A DNA stretch of 64,000 nt from Pseudomonas khorasanensis (GTDB lineage: Bacteria > Pseudomonadota > Gammaproteobacteria > Pseudomonadales > Pseudomonadaceae). The notes beneath the pieces are model-generated. The model saw only the letters and a list, made by a program, of their open reading frames with translations. It had not been told where the DNA came from and searched no databases. The translations under genes were made by a program, and so were the position numbers. Location: positions 992,001 to 1,056,000 of the forward strand of contig NZ_JABWQP020000001.1 of assembly GCF_014268505.2 (NCBI RefSeq), written 5' to 3'. The stretch's first letter is position 1, and every line of letters begins with the position of its first letter. This document shows, piece by piece, positions 7,382 to 16,802 of this stretch.

Positions 7382-10300
7382 TCACAGAGCGCCCGACTGG
7401 CTGGACGGTGGCGCGTGTAGCGGTACGGCCGCGGGAAGCGGGTCCAGCGCTCTGCCGAGTTCGCTGATCAGCAACGCGATCGAGTCAGCGTTTGCCAATA
7501 TCACGGCAGTGCGCGCCTCATCCGAGACAGTACTGCGAAAGGCATCGCGGGCTTCTGCAAGGTTCTTGCTTTTGGTGAGGCTGAGGATTTTCCTGTAATC
7601 ATCAGCGCGCGCAGGCACCTGGTCCACATCGATCCAGGCCTTGTTGCTCGTTTGCACTGCGAACAGGCGCGAAAGCTCGGTAGAAACCGACAGAGACTTG
7701 CGCCTGAGATCAAGGTCATTCTTAAGCAACCGCCCCTTTGCAGTAGCAGTTTTGATCATGTCTGGATACGGACAAATCGCGTCTACCTCCGCTAAATCTT
7801 CGCTGTCGCATACTAAATGCGAAAGTTCGTGGATCAAGGTCACAGCACGAGCGTGAGAATCGACATTGAACCGGGGAGGCAGGTAGGCAGTATAGGCATC
7901 CAGCCTTGGATTAAAGAAATTCTCGGTGAGGTGGACGATCTTTTTCCTGTCCTGTTTGAAAACGAACGCAATCGTATTGTCGTAGGAGCGCGAATTCAAA
8001 CCCGCGAAAAAACGTTCGGTGTTGAGTAAGTCATCTTTGGGGTCTGCCAGTTCGTGGCAGAGGGGGATCACCACTTTGTTGATCTTTTCAAGCAGCGCCT
8101 GCGTGACTTGCGTCACGTCGAAAAAATCCTTGAGGACGGTTTCTATGCGACTGCCGCCCAAGCGGTCGCGATGTAATGCCAGGTTATGCAGACAGTTCAG
8201 CGCGTAGCGTCTCGCCCGAACCACAGCTTGCTGAATGACAAAGGCCCTCGCGGGGTAGCGGCGATTGATTTGCGCCATCCCTCTGGCCTGAATAAGCATT
8301 TCTATCATACGGCTTTCTTCGACCTCGGTTTGCGTGAGGTCGCGCCGCTTCGATCGACAGAATTGAACGGGCTGGCCGCCGCGCGCAATGACCAGCCTCG
8401 ATCTTTTCGGTTCAAGAGCCGGGCCTTGGCCGCCATCCGTGGCGCGCAAATACCAGACTTTTTCAGACTGGATTACCTGATAGACCTTTCCGGCAATCGC
8501 CGCATATTTGTGTGTCGCCGATGAATCTCCATAAACCAGCTTATTGCTTTCAAGCTTGAGATTCTCTAGCGCCTCGCTGGTTTCAAACCGCTGAAGATCA
8601 ACGCGAGCGGCAGAAACGGGTGGCGCTTTTGCCCACCGAGCGGCGACTTCGGCTGTTGTGTCAGTACCGGCAGACGCCTTTGCCTGGGGGGCAAGATCGA
8701 CCGTTGCCGATTCAGCCTCCTCTTCCCAGGACAAACGGCCGAGACTGAACAGCGAGATAGCCCCCTCGATGAAGCTTTTCACGCCCTTTGCCCAGTGATG
8801 ACCCTGAAGATCTTCGGCCGACTCCTTGAAGTCCTCATAGCTTTTCCAGAGGAAACCCAAGGAAGCGAGTTTACCGGGCAGCAAATTGGATACCAGGCGA
8901 ACGCCGTGACTGAAGAGAACCTTCGCCGTTTCCCAGTCCGACTGGGCATTGATCTGTGGCTGGCTACTGAGCAGCTTCGGCATAAGGCTCAGGGTGTCCT
9001 TGTGCAACCGTTCGAGTGCGCTGCCATTAATCGGTGTGCTCTGAAGTTTGATTTCAGTGTTTGTACCAATGGTTGTTTTCAACAAGTTCTTGAACACGGC
9101 CTGCTGCTCGTCCGGCAGGCGTCGAATGATCAGATCCTGGAATTGGCTGGGGGTATTCACGGCATCGATCAATTGCTCTTCATTTTCGAACTCGCGAAAA
9201 ACAAACTTGGAGTAAGGCGCATAGAGCACCCGCGGGCCTGTTTGCCCCGCGCCCGGCCCGATGACATATAGCCCAAGTGTGTCGACGAAACTAGCGCCTG
9301 CGGTCTTTACCAATGACAGAGGGCTGATAATGGCATGAGCTCCCTCGACCATGTCTCGCGCTACTCCGTCCGGCATGTCTAACACTTGGCATACGTAGTC
9401 GTAACCGGTTTCCGAGAGCTGTTGTTGCAACTTCATGGAATGGGCGTGCTGCATCAATTGCCACGGCAATTGACGTAAAAAACGTTTCTTGCTGGTTCGG
9501 GCAGACACGCTTTTAGCTGACAGCGCTTTGGTCACTTTGTCTGTGTACGTCGTGGTGATGTCGAGCGACTGCAGGAGTTGCTGCACGGCGGACTGATTGA
9601 GATTTTCTGGTAACGCCGTGGTGGTTTTGGTGGCCACTTTAAAGCCCGTGTCCTGGACGATGTTGTAATGATGCAAGGCAAACTCCAACAGATCGCAGGC
9701 CGGTCCGGCCAATGTCAGGTTCGGTGTAATCCGGATGTCCTGTGGTTTGAGGCCATTGTCGGGGAATCGGCTATCGAGTAATGCCTGGAGCTTCTCCTCG
9801 ACATGACCGGCCAAGGTTGGGACGTCATCGAGAAAGTCCTTGCCGTCAATAAAGGCGCGGCGCACCTCATCCAGTAATGCGAGGTGCGTACGTTGTTCCG
9901 CCACCGGCGCCATGCGCAACCAGTCGGGAAAGTCCAATTGACGGGAGAGGGTTCGTGCGAGATGGATGGCACGTACCAGGTTTGTATCGATCACCTTTGT
10001 TTTCACTTGATCAAGAAATTTTTTAAGCGTGCGCTCCTTTTTGACGCGACTGCGCAGCACGTCACACTCAGCGATGAAGTGCTCAATGGCTGATTGCATA
10101 CGATCGAGCGAGACGCTGTCTTCAATTAATTTAAAGCTGCCCAGTGTGTATTGCTGGTCCAGTTGATGTTGCGGCGTTTGTAGATTATCCAGCAGCGTAT
10201 GACTCTGGTTGTTGTCGTCCAGCCGTCGTTGCAACTGCTTTCGCGCAATGGTGATGTCCTCGAAAACTTCCAGGCCAAGAGCCGGCGTCCACAGGATGGC

Positions 10301-12229
10301 GCGTCCGGAATGGGCGGCATCCATGCCCCCCCGCTCAGTCAGTAGCAGACAATGCGCAAGCGCCAGTGCCTCGTTTACGCCCGTACGGGCGAGGGTGAGC
10401 GACCACGCGTCCGGGCGAAAACCGTTGAGTGACTGGCGATCACTCCGGGTCGTGTGCGTGGCGTCGAACACGTTGTCGACAATTTGCCGTTCAGAATCCA
10501 GCAAGGCACCGCTCAGATTCCTCAGATACGCTTCAGCGCGTATGCCTTTTTCGAAAGCCCGCGACAGATTCCAGCGTATGCTTTCAAGGAAACCGCGCTG
10601 CTCATCGCTGCTCGTGGTCGGCTGATCGGTGAAAGTGCCGGTGAGATATTCCAGGGTTCGCTCCAGGCTCCTCGCCTGTTCCGCAGCCTTGTCAGCCTGC
10701 ACGAGGGACGATGGCGGAGCACTGGTAAACAGCGGCCGGGTACTCCAGCGTTCATTGACGTCAAGCTTGAGCAACCGCTCATGAATCATTGAGCGAATAT
10801 CCAGCGCGATATCGAAGCGTGCATGAACGTCTGTGGTGCGCTCGTTCTGGCGCAAGCGCTGCAAAACAAATTCAATGTTCTGCCGCTGTTTGGTGAGGAT
10901 GGCCTCGAACAGCGTCGCCATGATTTCACCGCCGATGTTTAGCCCGGACACCTGTGCGTTGGCGAAACCCAGATAGCGGTTGCGTTCATCCAGATTCATC
11001 AGCCCGTACAGTTCGTCTTCATGTCCAGCGGCGCCGAGTTTGGCGGTCAACGTTTGCTTGAGGTCGGTATAGTTTTTAAGTGTCTGCAATCCCTGGCTGG
11101 GGGTGTAGAGGTAAGCCTTTTCATGGTTGATCATCAGCGAGCCGGCCAACTCGACAAAACTTGTCTCTTCACTCAAACACACGGTTTCAAACGTTGGCCG
11201 CCGAACCCCTACACTCGGTTCGCGAATCAAACTGTGCACGGCGTCGAACTCGCCGGCGGTGAGGATTTCCGTTTCTCGCTTGATCATGAAATCCGCGCGC
11301 GTCTGATCCAGTAGCGTCTGGCTGAAGAATGTACGTCTGGGCGAGCCTTCAAATGAGGCAGCGTTCCAGTAGACCTCAAGCTGTCGGAACAACAGCATGG
11401 TCAATTTGCCCGACGCGGTCTTGATTGCATTCGCCCACGCTGTTTGATCACCTTCCCGGGCCGAACGGGCCGGATGAGAAAACTCAACGGTCCGGCCGTG
11501 AGGCCACCCCTGACGGCGAAAGTGCAGCAGCAGCGCTTCACTCAGCGGCAGTGAATCGAGCCACTGCCTGGTCGCTTCGGTTTGCGATGAGAGATCGGCA
11601 TAAAAATTGACCCTGGTGTCTGATTGCAGCAGTTCGTCAAAGTGAGGCTTCAGCAGTTCATCAAGGATCTTTTCCAGCAAGGCGGCGAGCGAGGGAAGGC
11701 GTTTGAGCTCGTCCACCAAGTCGCGTGCGCATGCTTGCTGGGACTCGGTGATCGCGGCCTGTTGATCCTCGAATACATCGCCTTCGATCGTTTCGCGGGT
11801 GACGGTAATGCCGCGCTTTTCCACCAGCTCCTTACGCCGTGAGACGCTGAGAAACGCCAACAAATCATCCTGCTCGTTTGCGTCATCGAGGCGTTTTTGC
11901 AAAGCGTCCGTCAGCGCTTTCTCGTCGCTGTATTTTTTCAGACCGTCGTAAGGGGTGTACAAAAACATGCCGTTGTCATCCGGTCCGGCGCCGAGAATGA
12001 AGCAGCCGGCCAGAGGTACGGCCAATTGCCAATCGGCGTTGAGCAGAATGCGTTCGGCCCGCATAGGCGGGGTTTGAACGCTGCGCAGGGCGTGGGTCGC
12101 CAGTTGCGCGTTAGCGAGCCAGTCGAAGTCTTTGCTGTTGAGACTGTGAGTTTTAGCCAGGTCGGCATGGAGACCGGAGGCGTTGAAAATGTCGGGAAAC
12201 AGAAGCGGTGCGGTCGAACTGGACATCAT
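7382..12229 (-). CDS. large toxin-like protein (dermonecrotic-toxin/DUF6543 type) with C-terminal HELSH metallopeptidase motif
   Basis: A 1615-residue soluble protein with no signal peptide. A module of about 60 residues recurs four times, near residues 74-135, 361-420, 625-690 and 985-1048, with the pattern (L/I)(Y/W)(T/A)PxxG/xx(V/L)xxF followed by a helical RLDD-type stretch. Examples are MFLYTPYDGLKKY, AYLYTPSQGLQTL, AILWTPALGLEVF and RVLYAPYSKFVFR. Such modules mark the large Pseudomonas proteins annotated as dermonecrotic-toxin-domain (DUF6543) proteins. Near the C-terminus, IHELSHLV places HExxH at residues 1467-1471, with acidic residues just after (D1475, E1477, D1478, E1481) as possible third zinc ligands. 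That suggests a peptidase effector domain from about 1380 to 1550. No secretion, chaperone or immunity gene is adjacent. Host target and delivery are unknown. Confidence 0.75.
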   Translation of the reverse strand: MMSSSTAPLLFPDIFNASGLHADLAKTHSLNSKDFDWLANAQLATHALRSVQTPPMRAERILLNADWQLAVPLAGCFILGAGPDDNGMFLYTPYDGLKKYSDEKALTDALQKRLDDANEQDDLLAFLSVSRRKELVEKRGITVTRETIEGDVFEDQQAAITESQQACARDLVDELKRLPSLAALLEKILDELLKPHFDELLQSDTRVNFYADLSSQTEATRQWLDSLPLSEALLLHFRRQGWPHGRTVEFSHPARSAREGDQTAWANAIKTASGKLTMLLFRQLEVYWNAASFEGSPRRTFFSQTLLDQTRADFMIKRETEILTAGEFDAVHSLIREPSVGVRRPTFETVCLSEETSFVELAGSLMINHEKAYLYTPSQGLQTLKNYTDLKQTLTAKLGAAGHEDELYGLMNLDERNRYLGFANAQVSGLNIGGEIMATLFEAILTKQRQNIEFVLQRLRQNERTTDVHARFDIALDIRSMIHERLLKLDVNERWSTRPLFTSAPPSSLVQADKAAEQARSLERTLEYLTGTFTDQPTTSSDEQRGFLESIRWNLSRAFEKGIRAEAYLRNLSGALLDSERQIVDNVFDATHTTRSDRQSLNGFRPDAWSLTLARTGVNEALALAHCLLLTERGGMDAAHSGRAILWTPALGLEVFEDITIARKQLQRRLDDNNQSHTLLDNLQTPQHQLDQQYTLGSFKLIEDSVSLDRMQSAIEHFIAECDVLRSRVKKERTLKKFLDQVKTKVIDTNLVRAIHLARTLSRQLDFPDWLRMAPVAEQRTHLALLDEVRRAFIDGKDFLDDVPTLAGHVEEKLQALLDSRFPDNGLKPQDIRITPNLTLAGPACDLLEFALHHYNIVQDTGFKVATKTTTALPENLNQSAVQQLLQSLDITTTYTDKVTKALSAKSVSARTSKKRFLRQLPWQLMQHAHSMKLQQQLSETGYDYVCQVLDMPDGVARDMVEGAHAIISPLSLVKTAGASFVDTLGLYVIGPGAGQTGPRVLYAPYSKFVFREFENEEQLIDAVNTPSQFQDLIIRRLPDEQQAVFKNLLKTTIGTNTEIKLQSTPINGSALERLHKDTLSLMPKLLSSQPQINAQSDWETAKVLFSHGVRLVSNLLPGKLASLGFLWKSYEDFKESAEDLQGHHWAKGVKSFIEGAISLFSLGRLSWEEEAESATVDLAPQAKASAGTDTTAEVAARWAKAPPVSAARVDLQRFETSEALENLKLESNKLVYGDSSATHKYAAIAGKVYQVIQSEKVWYLRATDGGQGPALEPKRSRLVIARGGQPVQFCRSKRRDLTQTEVEESRMIEMLIQARGMAQINRRYPARAFVIQQAVVRARRYALNCLHNLALHRDRLGGSRIETVLKDFFDVTQVTQALLEKINKVVIPLCHELADPKDDLLNTERFFAGLNSRSYDNTIAFVFKQDRKKIVHLTENFFNPRLDAYTAYLPPRFNVDSHARAVTLIHELSHLVCDSEDLAEVDAICPYPDMIKTATAKGRLLKNDLDLRRKSLSVSTELSRLFAVQTSNKAWIDVDQVPARADDYRKILSLTKSKNLAEARDAFRSTVSDEARTAVILANADSIALLISELGRALDPLPAAVPLHAPPSSQSGAL

Positions 12230-12456
12230 CGAAGCTCTTAATGAGGCGCCATCGGGCGGGACTCAACAATAGGCCCGCAGTTCGCCGCACTTGCGGTAGA
12301 CCGTTACCGCACGTACCAGCTTTAGATGTGCGCTTGCCAAAGGCAGGCGTTGCCGATCAATCGAAGGGTTGACAGGCAGCAGCTCTGGCGGGGTTAATCG
12401 GGAGGCAATCCGACCGTACGCTGTTGTTCCCTCCAATAATCATTCTGGAGCTTCAG

Positions 12457-13485
12457 ATGTCTGCGCCACACGATCATGGCTTGTCCTCGTTATCCCTTGA
12501 AGCACTCACGCAGTTGCTTGAAACGATTTTTTTGCGCCACGGCACTTCCAGCGAGGTAGCCCGGGCATTGGCGGCCAACTGCGCCGGCGCCGAGCGCGAC
12601 GGTGCCCACAGCCATGGAGTGTTCCGTATTCCCGGCTATGTCTCGACCTTGAACAGCGGCTGGGTCAATGGCCAGGCCGTGCCACAGGTCGAAGATGTCG
12701 CTGCAGGCTTCGTCCGTGTGGATGCCGGGAACGGGTTTGCCCAGCCGGCATTGGCTGCCGCACGACCTTTGCTGGTGGAGAAAGCGCGCCACGCCGGGAT
12801 CGCCGTTCTGGCGATTCGCAACTCCCATCACTTTGCCGCGTTGTGGCCGGACGTCGAGCCGTTCGCCGACGAGGGGCTGGTGGCGTTGAGCGTGGTCAAC
12901 AGCATGACCTGCGTGGTCCCACACGGCGCTGATCGGCCCCTGTTCGGCACTAATCCGATTGCCTTCGCTGCGCCACGCGCGGGTGCCGCGCCGATTGTTT
13001 TCGACCTGGCCACCAGTGCCATCGCCCACGGCGACGTGCAAATTGCTGCGCGCAAAGGTGAGAAATTGCCGCCCGGGATGGGCGTCGACAGCCTCGGTCA
13101 GCCGACCCAGGATCCCAAGGCGATTCTTGAGGGCGGCGCCTTGCTGCCATTTGGCGGCCACAAGGGTTCGGCGTTGTCGATGATGGTCGAGTTGCTGGCG
13201 GCGGCACTGACTGGCGGGAATTTCTCGTTTGAGTTCGATTGGTCCAACCATCCCGGCGCGAAGACGCCCTGGACGGGCCAGTTGCTGATTGTCATTGATC
13301 CGGACAAGGCGGCGGGGCAGAGTTTTGCCCAGCGCAGTGAAGAGCTGGTGCGCCAAATGCACGGGGTGGGGCTCAAACGCTTGCCGGGTGATCGACGTCA
13401 TTTGCAGCGCGCCCGATCGTTGGCTCAGGGCATTGCGCTGGATGAACAGACGTTGGCGCAATTGCGTGAATTGGCCGGCGAGTGA
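12457..13485 (+). CDS. dpkA: delta1-piperideine-2-carboxylate / pyrroline-2-carboxylate reductase
   Basis: A 342-residue member of the malate/L-lactate dehydrogenase (Ldh2) superfamily. The blocks DGAHSHGVFRIPGYV, AIRNSHHFAALWPDVEPF, VNSMTCVVPHG and LLPFGGHKGSALSMMVELL closely match P. putida DpkA as I remember it. DpkA uses NADPH to reduce delta1-piperideine-2-carboxylate to L-pipecolate (D-lysine catabolism) and pyrroline-2-carboxylate to L-proline. The conserved SHH and HG dyad fits the catalytic His. ATG 12457 is preferred over the frame start at 12424 because CTGGAG lies six bases upstream. The gene stands alone and ends at a terminator. Confidence 0.88.
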   Translation: MSAPHDHGLSSLSLEALTQLLETIFLRHGTSSEVARALAANCAGAERDGAHSHGVFRIPGYVSTLNSGWVNGQAVPQVEDVAAGFVRVDAGNGFAQPALAAARPLLVEKARHAGIAVLAIRNSHHFAALWPDVEPFADEGLVALSVVNSMTCVVPHGADRPLFGTNPIAFAAPRAGAAPIVFDLATSAIAHGDVQIAARKGEKLPPGMGVDSLGQPTQDPKAILEGGALLPFGGHKGSALSMMVELLAAALTGGNFSFEFDWSNHPGAKTPWTGQLLIVIDPDKAAGQSFAQRSEELVRQMHGVGLKRLPGDRRHLQRARSLAQGIALDEQTLAQLRELAGE

Positions 13486-13514
13486 GCGGGGATTGTTCAC
13501 CGGCCGGGTATAAA

Positions 13515-13541
13515 AAAGGCGAACCCTGAGGTTCGCCTTTT
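13515..13541. terminator. bidirectional terminator between dpkA and the DUF883-type gene
   Basis: AGGCGAACC (13517-13525) pairs with GGTTCGCCT (13530-13538) around a CTGA loop. A T-run follows on the plus side and an A-run precedes it, giving a T-run on the minus strand. It can serve both convergent genes. Confidence 0.88.
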
Positions 13542-13555
13542 TCTATCTGTCTGAC

Positions 13556-13873
13556 TCAGCGACGGCCGAGCAGCAACCCAACCACCAGACCGAAACCGGC
13601 GGAGATCGCTACGGTTTGCCAAGGATGGCCACCGATGTAGTTTTCGGTGGCTTCAACAGCGGGTTTGGTGCGGTCGCGCACGCTGGACACTGAATCCAGC
13701 GCTTGCTGCAGTTTCAGGGCGATTTGTGCGCGCAGCGTTTCGGCTTCTTCGCCGACCAGAGAAGCGCTGCTCTTGAGCAGCTTGTCCGATTCTTCGATCA
13801 GCGCCTGAAGGTCGCTGAAGGCTTGATCCTTGATTTGCTCTTCAGTGTGTGTCGAGGCGGATTTGCGGGCCAT
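13556..13873 (-). CDS. ElaB/YqjD/DUF883-family membrane-anchored protein
   Basis: A 105-residue protein. The N-terminal two thirds are helical and charged (EEQIKDQAFSDLQALIEESD). The C-terminal membrane anchor AISAGFGLVVGLLLGRR ends in the GRR typical of the ElaB/YqjD family, and GGHPWQTVA precedes the helix as in that family. E. coli YqjD and ElaB tether ribosomes to the inner membrane in stationary phase; whether this homologue does so is not shown. The start at 13873 has AAGGA upstream, whereas the longer frame to 13969 has no such signal. Confidence 0.85.
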   Translation of the reverse strand: MARKSASTHTEEQIKDQAFSDLQALIEESDKLLKSSASLVGEEAETLRAQIALKLQQALDSVSSVRDRTKPAVEATENYIGGHPWQTVAISAGFGLVVGLLLGRR

Positions 13874-14027
13874 TGAGTGATTCCTTGCAGGTGAATGGAC
13901 AGTGACTAATGGAGTGTAGCGGCCAGTGAAAAGTTGCATGACATTCGCTGGCAAAGGAAAAACCTGCAACGGAGATTTCCGTCGAGCGTGTAAGATGTCG
14001 CCATTTTACGCAGCAGGATAATTCCCC

Positions 14028-14282
14028 ATGAGTTTCAATCTGGCCGACAAATCCCTTGCAGAGCGCGCTGCGCTGGAAGACGAGAAATCCCGTCTGTTCG
14101 AACTCTGGCAGAACAATCTGGGCAAAGCCAAAGGCGAAGCCGCGCGTTTGTTCGGCGAACGCGGCAAGCGCAAAGGCAAATGGGCCGAGTGGGTTCGGGC
14201 CGAACTGGACGGCATGTCCCCACCGGAGTTCGCCAACATGGTACGCAGCGAAGTCAATCGCCTGATGGCCGCGAATAAATAA
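14028..14282 (+). CDS. small basic conserved protein, unknown function
   Basis: An 84-residue, charge-rich, mostly helical protein (MSFNLADKSLAERAALEDEK) with no membrane segment or signal peptide. It has a Lys/Arg-rich middle (GERGKRKGKWAEW) and ends SEVNRLMAANK. The ATG at 14028 has an AGGA-like element at about 14017. Codon use and the clean start support a real gene. I do not recognise the family. It is convergent with the LysR gene, whose stop is seven bases away. Confidence 0.7.
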   Translation: MSFNLADKSLAERAALEDEKSRLFELWQNNLGKAKGEAARLFGERGKRKGKWAEWVRAELDGMSPPEFANMVRSEVNRLMAANK

Positions 14283-14288
14283 ACAACT

Positions 14289-15203
14289 TCAGGCTTGGCT
14301 GAACGTTGCGGCAATCGCCTCGCGAACCTTGATCACCACCGGGTCGACGTGGGTGCTGGTGCGCCAGCCCAGTTCCACCGGATAGCGCGGCAGGGCCAGA
14401 GGGCAGGGCATCATCGCCAGCCCGCTCAGCGCCGCGATGCTTTCGGCGGCGTGGGTCGGGATGGTCGCCACGGCCTGACTGCCCTTGAGCAAGAACGGCA
14501 GCGCGGCAAAGTGGGTGGTCGAAGCGCACACCCGGCGGCTCAACCCTACGGCCGCCAAACCCTCGTCGGTTATGCCGATAAAGCCGCCCGACGACACCAG
14601 AATATGTTCGCGGGCGACAAACTCTTCCAGTTCGATCACTCGCTGGCCGGGCGCAAGGCTGGCCGGATCAACCAGACAGGCGTATCCGCCGTCGCCCAAC
14701 ACCTGACGGCTGAGCAAGCGTTCGGCAAATCCACCGGCCGTGATCGCCAGGTCGATGCTGCGCTCCATCAATGCGCGAGCGACGATCTGGCTATGGGTCT
14801 GGCGGAAAATCAGCCGCAGTTTCGGCGCATGGCGGGCGATTTCCTCGATCAATCGGCGGCCATAGGCAATCTCAAAATCATCCGAGAGACCGACCGTTAC
14901 CGAGCGTCCGTCGTATTGAAGCGCCGCGGGATCGAGCATGGCCAGACTCTGTCTGCATTTATTCAGCGCATCGCTGATCACGGGCTTCAGCTGATTGGCC
15001 TGAAGGGTCGGGGCCAATCCGCGCCCGGTGCGCACGAACAACTGATCGCCATACACCTCGCGCAAGCGGCGCAACGCGGCACTGACCGCTGACTGCGTCA
15101 CGCCAAGGCGCAGGGCAGCGCGGCTGGCGCTGGATTCCTCGTGCAGCGCTTCAAAGACTTTCAGCAGATTGAGGTCGATGTTGGCGATATTCATTTGGCT
15201 CAT
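14289..15203 (-). CDS. LysR-family regulator divergent from nitrilase
   Basis: A 304-residue LysR-type regulator. The N-terminal helix-turn-helix reads LNLLKVFEALHEESSASRAA through LGVTQSAVSAALRRLREVYG (about residues 11-55), and a periplasmic-binding-protein-like effector domain fills the rest. The NodD/NahR-like features (DLNLLKVF and QLFVRTGRGLAPT) place it in that branch. ATG 15203 is chosen; an upstream GTG (15215) and an ATG at 15194 are alternatives because no ribosome-binding site is strong. It is transcribed divergently from the nitrilase gene with an 84-base gap, the usual layout for a regulator acting on its neighbour. Confidence 0.85.
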   Translation of the reverse strand: MSQMNIANIDLNLLKVFEALHEESSASRAALRLGVTQSAVSAALRRLREVYGDQLFVRTGRGLAPTLQANQLKPVISDALNKCRQSLAMLDPAALQYDGRSVTVGLSDDFEIAYGRRLIEEIARHAPKLRLIFRQTHSQIVARALMERSIDLAITAGGFAERLLSRQVLGDGGYACLVDPASLAPGQRVIELEEFVAREHILVSSGGFIGITDEGLAAVGLSRRVCASTTHFAALPFLLKGSQAVATIPTHAAESIAALSGLAMMPCPLALPRYPVELGWRTSTHVDPVVIKVREAIAATFSQA

Positions 15204-15287
15204 ATCATTCAGCACTGGTCCGGGCTTTATTCATGATCGCGTGACGCTGGAGAATCAGCAACACCTGAACCTGATGGAGTGAACGTG

Positions 15288-16211
15288 ATGCCTAAGTCCA
15301 TTGTTGCTGCACTGCAGATCGGCGCCTTGCCCGGCGGAAAAGGCGAAACCCTCGATCAGATCCTGGGCTGGGAGAACGCGATCATCGAATCCGGCGCGGC
15401 ACTGGTGGTGATGCCGGAAGCTCTGCTCGGTGGCTACCCAAAAGGCGAGGGGTTCGGCACCCAGTTGGGTTATCGGCTACCCGAGGGACGCGACGCCTAC
15501 GCGCGTTATTTCGCCGACGCTATCGATGTCCCCGGCGCCGAAACCGAAGCGCTGGTCGGACTGTCCGCCCGCACCGGGGCTAACTTGGTCATCGGCGTGA
15601 TCGAACGCGCCGGCAGCACTTTGTATTGCACGGTGCTGTACTTCGATCCTCAGGCGGGCCTGACCGGCAAGCACCGCAAACTCATGCCCACCGGCACCGA
15701 GCGGTTGATCTGGGGCAAGGGTGACGGCTCGACACTGCCGGTGTTCGATACCCAGGTCGGCAAGCTTGGCGCGGTGGTGTGCTGGGAAAACATGATGCCG
15801 CTGCTGCGCACGGCGATGTATGCCAAAGGCGTCGAAGTCTGGTGCGCGCCGACCGTGGATGAGCGCGAGATGTGGCAAGTCAGCATGCGCCACATTGCCC
15901 ATGAAGGACGCTGCTTCGTGGTCAGCGCCTGTCAGGTGCAGGCCTCGCCGAATCAGTTGGGCGTGGAGGTCGCCAACTGGCCGGACGATCGGCCGCTGAT
16001 TGCTGGCGGCAGCGTGTTCGTCGGGCCTATGGGCGATGTGCTGGCCGGGCCGTTGCGGGGGGAGGCGGGGTTGCTAACGGCTGAAATCGACACCGAAGAA
16101 CTGATTCGCGCACGGTATGACTACGACGTGGTCGGCCACTATGCGCGGCCGGATGTGTTTGAGTTGTCTGTCGATGAGCGCGCCAAGCCGGGTGTGCGGT
16201 TCAACACCTGA
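15288..16211 (+). CDS. nitrilase (carbon-nitrogen hydrolase)
   Basis: A 307-residue enzyme of the nitrilase branch. The catalytic triad is visible: Glu44 ([14 protein letters not shown]), Lys131 ([20 protein letters not shown]) and Cys165 ([14 protein letters not shown]). The block HRKxMPTxxERxxWGxGDG separates true nitrilases from amidases and carbamoylases. The expected reaction is a nitrile plus two waters giving a carboxylic acid and ammonia; aliphatic or arylaceto- preference cannot be read from sequence. ATG 15288 has GGAG eight bases upstream; an in-frame GTG at 15279 overlaps that signal and is less likely. The divergent LysR gene probably regulates it. Confidence 0.9.
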   Translation: MPKSIVAALQIGALPGGKGETLDQILGWENAIIESGAALVVMPEALLGGYPKGEGFGTQLGYRLPEGRDAYARYFADAIDVPGAETEALVGLSARTGANLVIGVIERAGSTLYCTVLYFDPQAGLTGKHRKLMPTGTERLIWGKGDGSTLPVFDTQVGKLGAVVCWENMMPLLRTAMYAKGVEVWCAPTVDEREMWQVSMRHIAHEGRCFVVSACQVQASPNQLGVEVANWPDDRPLIAGGSVFVGPMGDVLAGPLRGEAGLLTAEIDTEELIRARYDYDVVGHYARPDVFELSVDERAKPGVRFNT

Positions 16212-16263
16212 CCTCCGGGCTCACTCCTACAATGGTTTTGTGTTTTTCCCGGATAGCGGCTGA

Positions 16264-16737
16264 CTACCAGGTCGCCGCACTGGCCTTGGGCAAACTCAGC
16301 TTGCCGCTGTCGGTAAAACGCATCGTGCCGAACAATCCGCCGGCCAGTTTGCCGCGCAATACGTAGGGCAGGTTGTCGAGGCTTTGCGTCTGGCTCAGGC
16401 CCAGCGTCTGGCGCAGCACCGAGAAAGCCGAAACGCTGACCGGGACCGTGACGATGGTTTCTGAAAAACGTGGAATCGAGCCGCTCTGGTCGCTGACGCC
16501 GGAAGCGAGAGAATGACCATTGACCTCCAGGTCGAGGGCGATACCGTTGTACTCGATCGCGGTCTCATTCGGGTTCTGCACACGCAGCTTGATGGCGAAG
16601 CGTACTTCCAGTTCCTGGCTGGGCAGCGGTTCGAGGCCAACCACGTTGATGTTCACCGGGTCGCGGTTGGGAAACAGCGCGCAGGCACTGAGCGACAGCA
16701 GCAGGAGCGACAGGACGACGGCTTGAATGCGGCGCAT
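16264..16737 (-). CDS. LEA type 2 (WHy-domain) lipoprotein
   Basis: A 157-residue protein. The leader MRRIQAVVLSLLLLSLSAC ends in a lipobox (LSAC, acylated Cys19). The rest is one Water-stress/Hypersensitive-response (WHy/LEA-2) beta domain, including FAIKLRVQNPNETAIEYNGI and a conserved NPN turn. Bacterial members are outer-membrane or periplasmic lipoproteins with an inferred stress role. It is separated from the upstream permease gene by a terminator, so it is probably transcribed alone. Confidence 0.82.
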   Translation of the reverse strand: MRRIQAVVLSLLLLSLSACALFPNRDPVNINVVGLEPLPSQELEVRFAIKLRVQNPNETAIEYNGIALDLEVNGHSLASGVSDQSGSIPRFSETIVTVPVSVSAFSVLRQTLGLSQTQSLDNLPYVLRGKLAGGLFGTMRFTDSGKLSLPKASAATW

Positions 16738-16751
16738 AAAAATCTCTCGAC

Positions 16752-16786
16752 AAAAAAGGGCTGAACCGTTGCCGGCGCAGCCCTTT
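16752..16786 (-). terminator. terminator downstream of the NCS2 permease gene
   Basis: Minus-strand stem AAAAAGGGCTG and CAGCCCTTTTT with a 14-base loop, followed by a T-run. It lies between the permease stop (16803) and the WHy lipoprotein start (16737). Confidence 0.8.
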
Positions 16787-16802
16787 TTGCCAGGACCTGA
16801 CT

